64,000 nt of DNA, from positions 29,394,770-29,458,769 of the forward strand of contig OZ020518.1 in NCBI GenBank assembly GCA_963971425.1, written 5' to 3'. Positions 1 to 11,723 of this stretch are shown piece after piece. This DNA is from Bryoerythrophyllum caledonicum. Lineage: Eukaryota > Streptophyta > Bryopsida > Pottiales > Pottiaceae. The position numbers were made by a program, and so were the translations under genes. Numbering within the stretch: position 1 is the first letter of the stretch; the number at the start of each line of letters is the position of its first letter. The notes under the pieces were generated by a model that searched no databases, had not been told where the DNA came from, and was given only the letters and a program-made list of their open reading frames with translations.

Positions 1-656
1 AAATACAAAAATGAACCTGCACATATATTCACCGATTGTATAAATGCACTCTACCTACTAAACACTCAAATAACACACCCAACCCTTCACAACAGTCACC
101 CCGACCAAACCATATTAACATCAATGGTACAAATGTTACAAAAACGTACACAAATCACAACCCTTCACAAAGTCAGAGCCCATGCCAACATTGATGGCAA
201 CGAACAAGCAGACAAACTTGCAAAAGAAGGCCGAGAAAAAACACACAAAAATGCCAAAGACCCTCATGAACATGCTCATGCCACCCCATACTACTTTCAA
301 AAAGAAGATTGGCCTTCCAAAGAAGATACCCCCGACAAAGGCCCAATTAGATTTCTGGGCAAATATCTCAAAAAACAAGACCTCTACAACAACCTGGATA
401 CAATCTCAGAAAATATTCCTAACATAGAAAAATGGACTAACAATAACGACATAGACAATGAACTCTCTACAAACTTTTGGAAAAACCCCATCATCTCAGA
501 CTCACAAATAACGTGCCTCATCAAATTCCGTACGGGTCAGTACATGGGAAATGCTCGCAAACAACTCTTCTTTGGAATAGAAAGATTCCCATCCATAACA
601 TGCCCCATATGCCCCTCAACGGACCCCGACACATGGCTTCATGTGTCAAAGGTTTG
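1..656 (+). mobile_element. LINE fragment, RNase H to zinc-binding C-terminal part of ORF2
   Basis: This plus-strand stretch encodes the end of the RNase H domain (HANIDGNEQADKLAKEG) and the CPICPSTDPDTW zinc-binding segment of a LINE ORF2. It is almost identical to the reverse complement of about 20180-20830 in LINE-B; I found only two differences by eye. It therefore derives from a young copy of the same family, unlike the diverged antisense LINE that follows. It is cut at the left edge of the window. On the right it stops being collinear at about 645, before the normal LINE 3' end. No intact gene product is expected. Confidence 0.85.
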
Positions 657-668
657 TGTCAAAGGTAT
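640..668. other. Rearrangement junction inside LINE sequence
   Basis: The plus-strand LINE copy runs to about 645, then jumps about 240 bp ahead in the LINE (to the segment matching 19935-19950, TGTGTCAAAGGTTT) through a shared TGTG. The 10-bp string GTGTCAAAGG is then repeated, and the sequence switches strand to antisense LINE matching about 21760. This looks like microhomology-driven template switching or end joining, not a clean target-site insertion. Confidence 0.6.
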
Positions 669-3600
669 TTATATCTTTGGTATAGCCAGATTAATTCAGT
701 TTCAAATGATTGGGTTGTTGGTTCAATGTTTGTGGGAGTTTGTAGTTTCATATTATATTGATTCCATAACCATTGGAGTCTAGTAGTGGGAATAGTGTGT
801 AAATGTCGGCCATTTTCTTCATATAGATGGGCTTGATTGTTCTCTATTTTAATTGTGTTCGAGAATGTGAGTATGTCGTTTTCGGGGTTACATTCCGTTG
901 TATAAATGTTTAGGAGTGGGATGACTATGGCTCGAGTTACGGATCTTGAGTCTTGGGGTTGTTCTTAGAGGTGGTCGGCTTGAATAATGTCCGTATAGAA
1001 TTTATTTTTAATTTTTTGATAATATTGTTTTAATTTTTCGGTGTTATATGTGGAGGTATTATGGTCATGTCTTGGAAAGAGGTTTCTTTGAGGTAGCCAT
1101 TTGTTGAATGTATTGTTATTGTGTTGCCATTGGCACAGATATTTTGTATAAGTATTGTGTATACTGTTAGTGTCTATGTGTTGTATATGTTTGTGTTGTA
1201 TGATGTTATTAATGGGGTATATGGTGGGGTTTTTGGAGATGTATGTTGAGGGACGGGGATGGTATTGATGTGAGGGGTTAAGAGGGTGGGTTGTCGGAGG
1301 GGTATTTCTGGGGATGATGTTATTGTTGATGGTGATGAATGGATCTTGGAGTATGTAGGAGGGTGAGTGTATGTTCCACACGTTGTTGCATGTGGTGGGG
1401 CATGTTGGGTGACAAAAGAGTTGTTTGGCAACATTTATTGCACTCTTGATTAGTTTTGATGGGGTAAAGTGGAAGGTTTTGAAGTCCTCAATGTTCATGA
1501 TGTGTGTGCCGTTTGGTAGAGTAATTTGTTATAGTTCGAAAATATTTTTTGAGAGGAGTTTTTGTAAAAGTTTTTGGGAGAGTTGGGCGTTGAGTGTGTT
1601 GTGGTTTCGTGTTTCTTGCTGTCATAATACTTCTAATGATGTTGGATTAAAGAGGAATTTTGGAAGTGTACTTTTAAGGTAAACTTTAGCTACGTGTTTT
1701 AATAAGAAAAGTGTACGAGTTATTGGTGATCTTATATAATCCGTTTTTTAATTCTAGGTATGTTTTCGGCACCACCATATTGAGCAAGTACATAATGGGT
1801 TAATCCTCTATATATTTTTTCGAGCCTACCTTTGTCATTTAGGGCGTTTTATAATTGTTCCCCTATACATCAGAGATAGGCATTTTTGAGGGAGAAAGCT
1901 TCAAGTCCAAATAGGTTATGTCGGAGTTGGGTCAACGTATTTGACATATACTTAGGCATACGACAAATGGTTTTTTGTACAGCTATAATCTTTTGGTCTA
2001 GTTTTTTGATAGCTGGCATAGAGTATGGTATAGCGTAGAAGCTGTATGCTACACCTGGGCGGATTACGGTATCGACCATTTTAATTTTTTGTTTCATGGT
2101 GGTCGTTAATTCTTTGCATTGTTTAATGAGTTTTGTGGTCGTAGTGTGAATTTGGATTTTCCATTTTAGGGAGGGAACAAGATTTGTGCCTAGATATACA
2201 TATGGTTTATTTTGGTGTAGTATGGAGATTGGTTGGCCGCGGAAGTTGATGTTAGAAGCTTGCATTAGGGCTTTAAATGTAGTTGGGTTTATTATAGATT
2301 TATTTGGGCATCCAGTAGGAGCACATTTTGGGACGCCTACGTCCATACGAGTCCATTTATTATATCTATCAATTTTGTCAATCTGTACTTGTAGTGATTT
2401 TATTTTGTTACTTATGGTAGCAAGGTCATCGGCATAGGCAGCGGAGTTTATGGTGGTTTGTGATGTACCAAAAGTGTATCCATTGTTGCCTTGCTCTAGC
2501 CATCTAAGTAGTGGTTCTAAAAATATAATGAATAAGTAAGGGCTAAGGGTGTCTCCTTGTATAGTTCCTCTGTGAATGGGGATAGGCTTAGTCTTTCCAA
2601 AGTGTTCACCGATGTAGTAAGTAGATGATTGAGAGTAGATATTTCCAACTAGTGTAGTTGCATCTCTTGGGTATCCAAGATCAATCATTATTGCTAATAG
2701 TCTTGCGTGGTCTATAGAGCCAATGGCATTTTTGAAGTCAACGTATAGAATATATATGTCTTGGTTTGTGAATCGTGCGTCTTCTAGTGCGCCTATTATA
2801 GTTTGTATTCGTCTAGAGGTGCTTCTCTTTGCTGTGAATCCTTCTTGGCTATCATGTAGGATTTTAAACTTTTCACCATATGAGGATAATATTGAGGTAA
2901 GTGTACTAGTGTAGAGTTTATATACTGTGTTGGCTAGTGCAATTGGTCTATGATTTGATAGTAGTGAAGGATCTCCTTTTTTATATAGTAAAATCGTTGC
3001 ACTTGTTTTCTATGAGGCTGGTATTTGTCTTTGTTTGTAGCAGTGAGAGAAGAATAGAAATAGTAATTTATGAAATCTTGGGGGCATGTTCTTGAGTATT
3101 GAGTTCGGTATATGGTCTGGCCCTGGGGCTTTGTTATTTCCGAGGTTGCGGAGACATGTGTTGTATGTGGCTTTGTTGAAGTATGTATGTAATGGAATTT
3201 CATGTTCGCCTCGTTTGTCTAAGGTAAATCCATCTAGATCATGCCATGGATATTGGCGTACTGCACATGTCCATTCAATTGGGTGTTGTGGTTGGTAAGT
3301 GCATGTTGGTACTGTGGGTCTATTATTTTTTATCTGTTGGTTGAATATTTCATTTGCAATGTCTTTGGAACTAGTTAGGATGTTATTGTATTGGTCAATG
3401 ATACAATCTAGTGGTGGGGATTCAATTTTTTTTTAAACTTTTCTATTTATTTTCTTAGGGCTAGTTTCGTACAATTGTCTATATTTTGAGATGGCTTTTT
3501 TAATGTTATCTTTGGCATATTTTGTAATTACTTTCCGGGCTTGTATGTTGGCATTTTTTGCGATTAATGCAATGTTATTTATCCATATATCATGGGGTAG

Positions 3601-3996
3601 GTCCGGGGGAGGTGGGGCCGGGATTTGTGTGTGTTGTGAGGTTAGTAATTCGTTACATATAGGGTGGTTACGCCATTGAGGGTTATTTTATACGATTCTA
3701 ATAGTTTTTCATATTATATGGTATGTAGCTAGGTGTAGTGTTACTTGTATTCATGAAAAAACCGTCTATTAGGCTCCAGTTATTGTAGTTATATCCGCCT
3801 TGTCTAGAGTATTATGTATCAGTGCTTATATAGGTGAAGTTTAGATTTTCTGTAAAATGACGCCATTGATAGTCTATGGTTTGAGGGGGGGATGTTATGG
3901 TTTCCATTTTGTCGACCAATTAATGCTATGTCTCTGTTGAAGTCTCCACATAACATGTAAGTGTGGTTTAGATTGCTATTTATTTGAGATGTAATA
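657..3996 (-). pseudogene. LINE-A, 3' half: decayed ORF2 (endonuclease to pre-RNase H)
   Basis: Antisense LINE ORF2 remnants, clearly diverged from LINE-B. Recognisable pieces on the minus strand are the endonuclease GDFNRD segment (3819-4013), the linker before RT (2934-3203), the RT domain with AAYADDLAT (1870-2688) and the connection to RNase H (965-1498). Frameshifts and stops break the frame throughout. Collinearity with LINE-B runs from about 21760 to about 25500, then breaks exactly at the terminal repeat of the 29.5-kb element at 3997. The missing 5' continuation resumes at 33538 in the same orientation, so the two pieces are one split element. Confidence 0.85.
3993..3996. repeat. Target-site duplication AATA, left
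   Basis: AATA directly outside the left terminal repeat matches AATA at 33534-33537 directly outside the right terminal repeat. Intact LINE-B has a single AATA at the aligned point. Confidence 0.75.
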
Positions 3997-4027
3997 AACA
4001 CGCAATTAAGCAATTATGCACTTGGCC
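3997..4027 (+). repeat. Left terminal inverted repeat of the giant element
   Basis: A 31-bp terminus that is an exact reverse complement of 33503-33533. Further inward, AAGTGCACTTAG resembles the subterminal part of the right end after a 6-bp difference (TTTTAA). Confidence 0.9.
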
Positions 4028-4552
4028 TTTTAAAAGTGCACTTAGTGACAACAACGGCCAATGCGTTGGATCAAATTAAGTTTTGTTTGATTTCCTGTTT
4101 TTTTTATAAAAAAATTTAGGATCTGAGAACAATTTTCAATATATCCAAAAATGTTAATTCAATAAGTTTTTTTTGGCATTTTTGACAAACTTGATATGGA
4201 ACTTGGTTAGAATTTGATAAATATTTGTTTCATACTCAGTAGTATGTTTTTGGAAAGAAGCTTATCAAGTAACTATACAAAATATGCAATTATGTAAACT
4301 AAAACACTGCGCAATGAATGGCAATTGATTTGAATATATTACACATGGAACATGATACATAATAAGAAGAAAATCAACATATTGCATATATTCTTGTATT
4401 TGGTGATGTAATCAAACAACGGGAAAAACCTCTCGGATTTATTGGTCAATTGTTACCAAACCCCTTACATAACCTTTGTCGTAGACTACTCTTGCATATA
4501 CCCTACATGCCAATCACCATACACCATACACTCATTGTAGTATCCTCCTTTA
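4028..4552. other. Subterminal non-coding DNA of the giant element
   Basis: AT-rich sequence between the left terminal repeat and the 3' end of the DUF7869 gene. I see no coding frame or recognisable repeat. Confidence 0.5.
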
Positions 4553-7500
4553 CTACATATCATTCAAGGCTGCTTGCAACCGCTCATTGTCAATTGCTTC
4601 GGTTTGCATTGCAATATATTCTAGTATGTGAGCCTTAGCCGATTGAAAAATCCGAATCTTGCTTTCAACTTGCAATCCGAATATATTTCGCTTTCTCCTC
4701 CGGAAAGCGCCAGCCACTGTTCTCTCAAGTTCGTCTATCCACGAAAAGATGCATGCCTCTTTCTCTACCCAACTATGGCTCTCACACGTGGGCTCCCAGA
4801 ATGCATCCATGCAATTTGCATATCGTTGTGCGGTGGACCCTGTTCTGTCAACATTTTCTCTTTGAATGATGGGCCAATACCAACAAACCTTCATCTTATG
4901 ACTCCTTTGATTTTTCCCATCTTCAATCACCTTTCCTACATAGAATGGTATACCACCTTTAACCTCAGCTCTATCAACACTTAGGGCTACAAATTGTCCA
5001 CAATTAATATCTGATTGTGGATTGAATGGTGGAAACGGGTCGTGATTAACTTCATCCCCTGTCCCTTCTTCGATTCGTTCTTGAATATGGTTGCGTTCCG
5101 TTCGTTGCGCCCTACGCACTACTTGATTTGGAAGTATAGCCACAATTTGGTCCACGATGGTTACTTCACGATTTTCGTCGCCTGGGCTGTTGACTTCATC
5201 TAATGAAACACGTTCCGCAGTTGCGGTATTGGACACATCTGAAGGCCAAAATGGTAAAAAATGATGCTCGTTGCTACGGTCTTTGTGTGGAAATTTGGCT
5301 AAATAGAGTTTCAATTTCTCGGCCTCCACTTTAGCATCACGGTTCCTTTCCACATGTTGCAATCTTTCAATGCACCTCTGTTTATGGGCAATGAAGTCAT
5401 CCAACGCTTTTAGCTCCCGTTCGTCCACTGCAAACACATTTGCAAACGCTGGTCGCTCATCTCTACTTGGCAGCGACCTCAAACTCTTTGTCCCTGTCTC
5501 CGGTCCCCATGTTTGTGTTGCACTCGAACCTCGTGGGTTCCATTTCTATCATCTATATAGAATCGCATGTGGTGTGGAAATGTTATGCCAACCAATGAAT
5601 CTGGACCTGTTAGTAGGTGGGGTGTTATGAACTGTTTCCAATCCTATACATTCTCTAACAGCCGTGTGGTGACAAATGCCTCCGTAGGAGACGTTCCCCG
5701 TTCTATAAGGTTAAGCATTTCTTTTAAGGATTCCACGTCCGATCTCTTCAAAGTACTTGATATACAACTGAAGCGTTGATCAATATCTTCATGTGTATGG
5801 CCCACTATAAGGAAAGAGAGTTCCACCTCTTGAAAAAATCCCAATCCCACCAAGGATGCGCATAGAGAAAACATATAGATGTTTTTATTCTCACGGGTGC
5901 AATTATCTGATTGGATGCGCAATGTTGGTGGCAAAAACCCCTTCCTCCGCAACACGTCTCCAATCACATACAACAATGTGCTCACGACCTGGTTGCTGTC
6001 ATGTTTGTGGTGAGCTCCAAACCATACATCGCAATACAAACCGATTCCATGTACTAGAGCCCCGCATAGATGGGTCTTCACAAACCGGTGTTCAATGTTC
6101 TTTACGGTTTGACGCATTCTTGGTACCATGGTCGTGTTTTGGTCCATGCCATCTACAATGATGCACATGTACAACTCAGGGTGGATATAACATGACCTCT
6201 TGAATATCCAATAATGCCTACATTCCTCCATCTGGATGCGTAGATGGAACATAAACAATTCTTTGATCCTAATCCTTGTATCGGCATTGGTTGTTCCCTT
6301 CATAGCACATTTATATTCCCAACAATGATAACACTTTGAGAACCTTGAGAATGGTGGAACTTGGACATGGGGATATCTCAAACGCCACATCCTATGGAAC
6401 GAGCTAATTGAAATGGTTTCTCCATTGCATATTCTCTTCACCTCTTCATTCACGTAATTGAATACGTCAAATTTTATTGTATTCATTGGAAGGAGAATAA
6501 GAGGCACGACTGTGTTGTCATCCTTACGACAAATAGAACGATGAGGTTGAGGACATCCAACTTCTTCCACAAATGATTTGAAGCAAGCCTCTGCAGCAGA
6601 CATTCTAGTGCTCTCTCTAATCGGATTTGATAGTGTGTTACCGTGGATTGCCGTCACTCTACCGTATATTAAACAATCTTTCTTCAACTCCTTAAAACAC
6701 CGTTGCGAATAACCAACCCCAAGAGCGTAGCAACCATTGCAAACAGGCCTGCCATCTAACTTCGTCTCAAATTTATCCCGATATCCTTCCGTTCGTGTAT
6801 AAAAAGAAACCAACATTTGTCTTATCCATGTACTTCGGATTGAATACTCTAGTGCCCAAGCATTATATCGCATGTCTAAAATATGCCTAGCTGGAATGTT
6901 CCTCAAACAATTTTGCTTGCATCCTCCCTGTGCTATTGCCCTTTCCACGCTTGCCAAAGATACCTTACTTGATGCAGTTCCTGTCACATTTGACTCGTTT
7001 GAAACTATCCTTCTTCTATTCTGCATAGAATAAGGTCGGCGCGTTGTTCTAACGTGAGCAAATCCCTCCACATGGGGCAAATCTCGAATGTTAGAGGGGG
7101 TGCATTGAGAAAATGGTGAACTCTCATCAACGAGGTTTGAAGCTTGGCTACTCCACAAAGATTTTTCATTCAATTCGGGGGTGATAGATCGCCCTTAAAC
7201 ATCAAATCCTAGGGCCATTGTCCGTGTAGGTGAAATATGAGATCTATCTTCACCATGGGCATTTGGAAAATTAGGTGTTGTGGCCAAGTCACGAAGCAAT
7301 GACCAGTTCCAACGAATGATCAAGTCCATACATGAACCAAGCCGTTCACCCACAACTTTTCCTATCCAATGTAGTGCATCGTCAACCCAAATTATACGCA
7401 CTGCCACCTCAGATGGAAACATTCTACATCCATGCAATACCATTCCACTTTCAAAGGCATGCTCCCTTTTTGCCAAACCCACGACAATGCCTATTTTGGA

Positions 7501-7674
7501 GAGCAATTCTACAGTCCTTCCCGCTTCAAAATCACCTATCCCAACCGATCTCTCTTGAATTTGGCGCACCCGTGCTGCTCGTATCAACCAAGCCCCCACT
7601 GAACTACTATGAAGGATATTTGATATGCAAATGTTTGGAGGTTCTAAAGGAATATGGGATGTTCCGCTTTCCAT
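4553..7674 (-). pseudogene. DUF7869-domain protein, candidate transposase of the giant element
   Basis: One decayed gene of roughly 1,000 codons. Frame pieces 7195-7674 and 5644-7173 are in the same frame, separated by a TAA at about 7197. A TAG at about 5644 and a one-base frameshift near 5490 separate the C-terminal piece 4553-5482. The middle has cysteine-rich segments (CNGCYALGVG; CYHCWEYKC) followed by the DUF7869 signature: VDGMDQ, LRIQSDNCTREN and GHTHEDIDQRF. These give acidic residues spaced like an RNase-H-fold DDE core. DUF7869 proteins are widespread, uncharacterised and highly multicopy in plants, algae and animals. Its place next to the left terminal repeat makes it the best transposase candidate. 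The domain call is firm; the catalytic role is inference. The C-terminal piece (RVKV-type patches, NIFGLQ) is unrecognised. Confidence 0.75.
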
Positions 7675-7889
7675 TGATACTATTTGACAAATATAGACAC
7701 GACAGTGGAAAAATTGTCAAAATATATATATATTTTTCCAATTCAAAAGCATCATTCATCCAATAGACTACTCACTGATAGACATATGCTTATACTCTCA
7801 CATATAATGATTGATCATTTATAAGATTCACAAGCAGAGCTAATTGGACAAAATTGCAATTTCAAGTGATCCAATGTCAAGCACGATAC
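7675..7889. other. 5' flank of the DUF7869 gene
   Basis: AT-rich DNA between the DUF7869 frame and the nested 7.85-kb element. Any promoter of the DUF7869 gene was probably interrupted by that insertion, which starts about 215 bp upstream of the frame. No promoter motif is recognised. Confidence 0.35.
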
Positions 7890-7897
7890 AGGGGATT

Positions 7898-7957
7898 GCT
7901 ATTTTGAGTGCCCAAATTTGCGAGCCGCGAGTTGCGAGCCTAGAATTGCGAGCCTAG
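7898..7957 (+). repeat. Left inverted repeat of the 7.85-kb element
   Basis: GCTATTTTGAGTGCCC is followed by repeated GCGAGCC/GCGAG units and pairs with the reverse complement at 15670-15731 with a few mismatches. Confidence 0.7.
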
Positions 7958-8841
7958 AAATAAAAAATTTGTGTATTATTGAGAAAAGTGAAAGTGAAAA
8001 TGAAGTATAAAGTCAGGAAAAATATAATTTAAAAAAAAGGTTAGGAAAAAAATGAAGTTAAAAGTAAAAGTTCAAGAAAAGGGGTCCTATAGCCGTGGAA
8101 ATTGATGAACCGTTGGCGTTTATATTAATGTAGTCCTTTCTTATTGAGGCTTCAGGCTTCGGGCTTCGGCGGTGATCTTGAGTGCTAAAATCGTTTAGGC
8201 ATCCTATAATCGAGGATGTCCGAACCTTGATTCAAAATAAATTGATAAATATTTGGATACACCACAAGTTTATAATCATTATACGAGGCTCCACATAAAC
8301 TATTATTTGAGAGTAATTTAACATTTAGATTTCCTCATACACATATTATAAATAGCCTTTGGTAGATTTTTCCCCACACGTTTGTCATAGATAGACTTGG
8401 GCAATAGGATGGACTCTTAAGTAGAATGGTGGGCATTTTTATTCAAAGCTAGCTTGTATTGAACTTTGTAGAGCAATTCTTGAGAGGCTTGACAGTTCAA
8501 GTTATGTTCTGGTTTACGGTCATTTTGTTGGATCTAAAAATTGTAGCCTTTAAATTGATACAATTGGAAGTAATGAGTTTATAAGGGTGGAGAGAGCAGT
8601 AGGTATTCATGACATTTATTCTGGAAGTTCTTAGAGTTGGGCAAGTAGTTCACCGAGTCTTAGAAGTTTTGTTTAATTGATATGGGTATGCTTGAGTGAT
8701 AGAATCATTTTGATTTGCTAGAAATCAAGTAGAGGTAACAAAGATGGAGTAGAAAATGTTGGAATGTAGACATCACAAAGCTCATTTGCTTGGAAATGGT
8801 GAAAACTCAAAGCTACCTTTTTTACTACACTATGACTTTGA
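7958..8841. other. Non-coding interior of the nested element
   Basis: AT-rich DNA with short stop-filled frames. Nothing recognisable was seen apart from a GGCTTCGGGCTTCGG stretch near 8150. Confidence 0.4.
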
Positions 8842-9252
8842 ATGCAACTAGAAGTGGGTGATAACATTGACATCACCTTCAATGCGGTTGATAATTTGGT
8901 GACAATATACAACTGTGTCATTTTGATGTACTCTCAAGTATTTGAAACAATATTCAAGAATAATACGAGGGAAGCAATCTCTTCAGAGGTTGATGTGATG
9001 AACATTACAATTAAAGAATTGAAGTTGTTCATGGTGATCTTGTATATTCTTGGAGGGATTTACTTTGATGGACCCGTTGAGTTGTTGATTACGCCGCCAA
9101 ATTTTTGGGAAGCCGTTGACATGCTATTTTATGAGCTATTTGTTGGATGCATAAAGTATATAGCACGGGCATTGGAGGCCACAATCATTGCCGGAATGAA
9201 TGACCATTTGACGCATGCAACTGCAATGTGTATTGATGCCAAAGTACAATGA
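8842..9252 (+). pseudogene. BTB/POZ-like domain fragment
   Basis: A 136-codon frame starting at ATG. The order of segments resembles a BTB/POZ domain: MYSQVFETIFKNNTRE, then SSEVDVMNITIKELKLF, then ILYILGGIYF, then a helical AVDML...CIKYIARALEATI segment. BTB domains mediate dimerisation and, in plants, often recruit CUL3 ubiquitin ligases. The usual residues before the VFETIF segment are weak and there is no partner domain. It lies alone inside a transposon, so a captured and decayed host-gene fragment is the likeliest reading. Confidence 0.5.
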
Positions 9253-10429
9253 TGACCCTCAACTTGAATGGAATGCGGATTTTCAAGATCTACATGAAGC
9301 ATTACGTTCAACACCACTTGTGAAGGTCGACAAAGGGAATGGATACTGGTAGTGGTTTTACACCCACGTTTTTAAATAAAGTCCAAGAGGATCTGGGTTT
9401 TGTTTAAAAACACGAGCAATTGATATTATATGCAATTGCAACATTCCACGGTGCCATGGCAAAGTCTCAATCAGGAGAGATATGATTCCTCATTAGCCCA
9501 ATGAAGTCATCCAAATATTTGTCAAATAAAGAAACAAAGAATGATGTTTGAGGAAGTAATAAGAACTCCAACTAACTTACTCAATCTAGTTTTCTTCGTA
9601 ATTTTGCGGATTGTTTGATTATAAAGAAGATTCGAGGTAGACCATAAATGTAAAAGAATCAACAAAATACATAAATCTGACAAAATACATAAATCTGACA
9701 AAATACATAAATATTAAAGAATCAACAAGTGGAGTGATTGTTCAATCTTAAAGAAGACGTCAAATCTAAATGAAACAAAGCCTCTTAAGGGCGTTCATCA
9801 AACAAAGCAAATGCAGAAAATCAATAATTATTAATGATCGACTCAAAAAGCACCTCAATAGAGCCGGTGATAGGGGTGTTCCAATTGATGAGATTTGTGA
9901 ATTGCAAATGTTAGGTTGATCTACTGGAAATTGAGAAATAAACACTAAAATGAATTGCAAACTGTTGTCCAATTTTTATAGAGTTGGAGGGCTTTAATAA
10001 AAATAAAAAAAGTTGAGGGAGACTAGATCATACGGTTAGTGTGAGGTTTCTTAGTCCCTTCCAATAGATCTTTGTCTTTTTGAATTTTATAGTCGTAAGA
10101 TTGGTTGTGGATCAATGCCAGAGATGAGAGTGTTGAGGAGGCTGTGAGAGTTGTGGTTTCAATATCTAATAGCCACTGTAATTTTTGGCACTTGAGATTT
10201 GAATATAGTTATATAATAGAATTGAAGATGAAAGAGACATGATAGAAAACTTTGCGCTAAATTTGGACATCTCAGAGAAAATAAGCATGGTGAGGAAGAA
10301 TATTTGAAAGCTTTTATTTTGGTGAAATTACAAGGTCCTCATGTGATTGGAGGTTGGAGATAATATAGGTGTATCATTTCATACAATTGTAGAATCAGTG
10401 AAGGCACAAAAGTAAGTTCTCTTAATGTA
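9253..10429. other. Non-coding DNA between the BTB fragments
   Basis: No convincing coding frame. The stretch contains an 18-bp unit, ACAAAATACATAAATCTG, repeated nearly three times at about 9661-9714. Confidence 0.4.
9661..9714 (+). repeat. 18-bp tandem repeat, about 3 copies
   Basis: ACAAAATACATAAATCTG occurs twice in direct succession with a third copy ending in a variant. Confidence 0.8.
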
Positions 10430-10720
10430 TTTGCTGGTATATAGAGAATGGTGAAGCACAAGATGGAGGAAAGAATTGCTTCCATGGACGGTCTAAAACT
10501 GTTCATTGTGTTGTTGTATGTTCTTGATGGAATATACTTTGATTGGACTAGACGAGTTGTAGAAAATGCCAATAGAGTTTTCAGGAAGATATTGATGACT
10601 ATTTTGATGAACTCTTTGATGTTTACATTAAGTATGGAGTGAGGTTGCTGAAGCCCACGATAATCTCCGTCATTAACGATCATTTGAAATTAGAGAATTG
10701 CCATGTGAATTGGCGTTGAT
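10430..10720 (+). pseudogene. Second, more decayed BTB/POZ-like fragment
   Basis: Segments such as GLKLFIVLLYVLDGIYFDW and, in a shifted frame, LLKPTIISVINDHL parallel the first fragment (LKLFMVILYILGGIYFDG and ATIIAGMNDHL). It is a diverged duplicate broken by frameshifts. No functional product is expected. Confidence 0.5.
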
Positions 10721-11162
10721 CAATGACCATGATTTTCAATATTAGTGGAAAAGATGACTACAAGCAATACTTTGTCAATCACAAGCACGTGCACCTTTGA
10801 TTTTAGACTAAGGAAATAGACACAAACAAAGCATTTACGAGCGCATATTTGAATCAAATTTGAGTTCATAAGGATTTGGATTTAAATATATTGCGTAATT
10901 GATTGATAAGATTTCATAAGATTCAATACAATATCATGCAATATTCTCCATCATCATCATATCTGTAAAAAGAGTACCGACATCGGCACTACTAAGGACG
11001 CTCTTCATTTATTGTCTGAGAGAATCTCTAAGGGAGGGACACATTGACACTCATCTAAATGGTCTTTCCTATCTGTAAAAAAGAAATCTCTAGCGGGAGT
11101 GCCAATATTGGCAATCCACATGAGGGCCTTTTTAATGTTTAAAAAGGGATCTACTAAAGGGG

Positions 11163-11420
11163 ATGCCAACATCAGCAACCCCCTAGATTTCATATTCACA
11201 GTTTAGAAAATTTTCAAGGAATTCCAAAATGGTATCACACATCATCATCCAACACTCTAAGAATAAGTTATCTATGGATGAAGTAACGGATTCTAAGACT
11301 TCATCCAAAGATAACTTATTCTTGGAGCGTAAGTTGACAAAGTGTGATATCATTTTGGAGTTCTCTTAAAAATTTCTAGAGCGTGAATGTAAATTCTAGG
11401 GGGCACTAACATCGGCACTT
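11163..11420. repeat. Foldback hairpin 1 within the satellite
   Basis: An imperfect inverted repeat of about 258 bp. CCAAAATGGTATCACAC on the left pairs with GTGTGATATCATTTTGG on the right, around a loop near GGATTCTAAGACTTC. The outer arms also pair through the satellite spacers. Confidence 0.75.
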
Positions 11421-11464
11421 TACAAATAAGCCTATCCAATCTTTTCAAATGGAACTACTAAATA

Positions 11465-11723
11465 GGAGTGCCGATATCGGCACCCTCTAAAATTTACATT
11501 CATGCTTTACGATTTTTTGAGAGAAGTCCAAAATGGTATCATACTGTATTATCCAACAATCTACGAAAAAGTTATCAACGGATGAAGTAGTGAATTCCAA
11601 GACTTCATCCGTTGATAACTTACTCTTAGAATGTTGGATGATGAAGTGTGATGCCATTTTGGAATTCTCTCAAAATTTTCTAGAATGTGGATGTAAATAT
11701 TTGAGGGTGCCGATGTCGGCACT
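11465..11723. repeat. Foldback hairpin 2 within the satellite
   Basis: A second imperfect inverted repeat of about 259 bp with the same arms as hairpin 1 (CCAAAATGG...CCATTTTGG; AACGGATGAAG pairing with CTTCATCCGTT), bounded on both sides by the satellite palindrome. Confidence 0.75.

Noticed and set aside
1..3996. Twin-priming inversion of a single LINE insertion
   Set aside because: Twin priming gives an inverted 5' part followed by a sense 3' part of equal age. Here the order is wrong and the two arms differ greatly in divergence.
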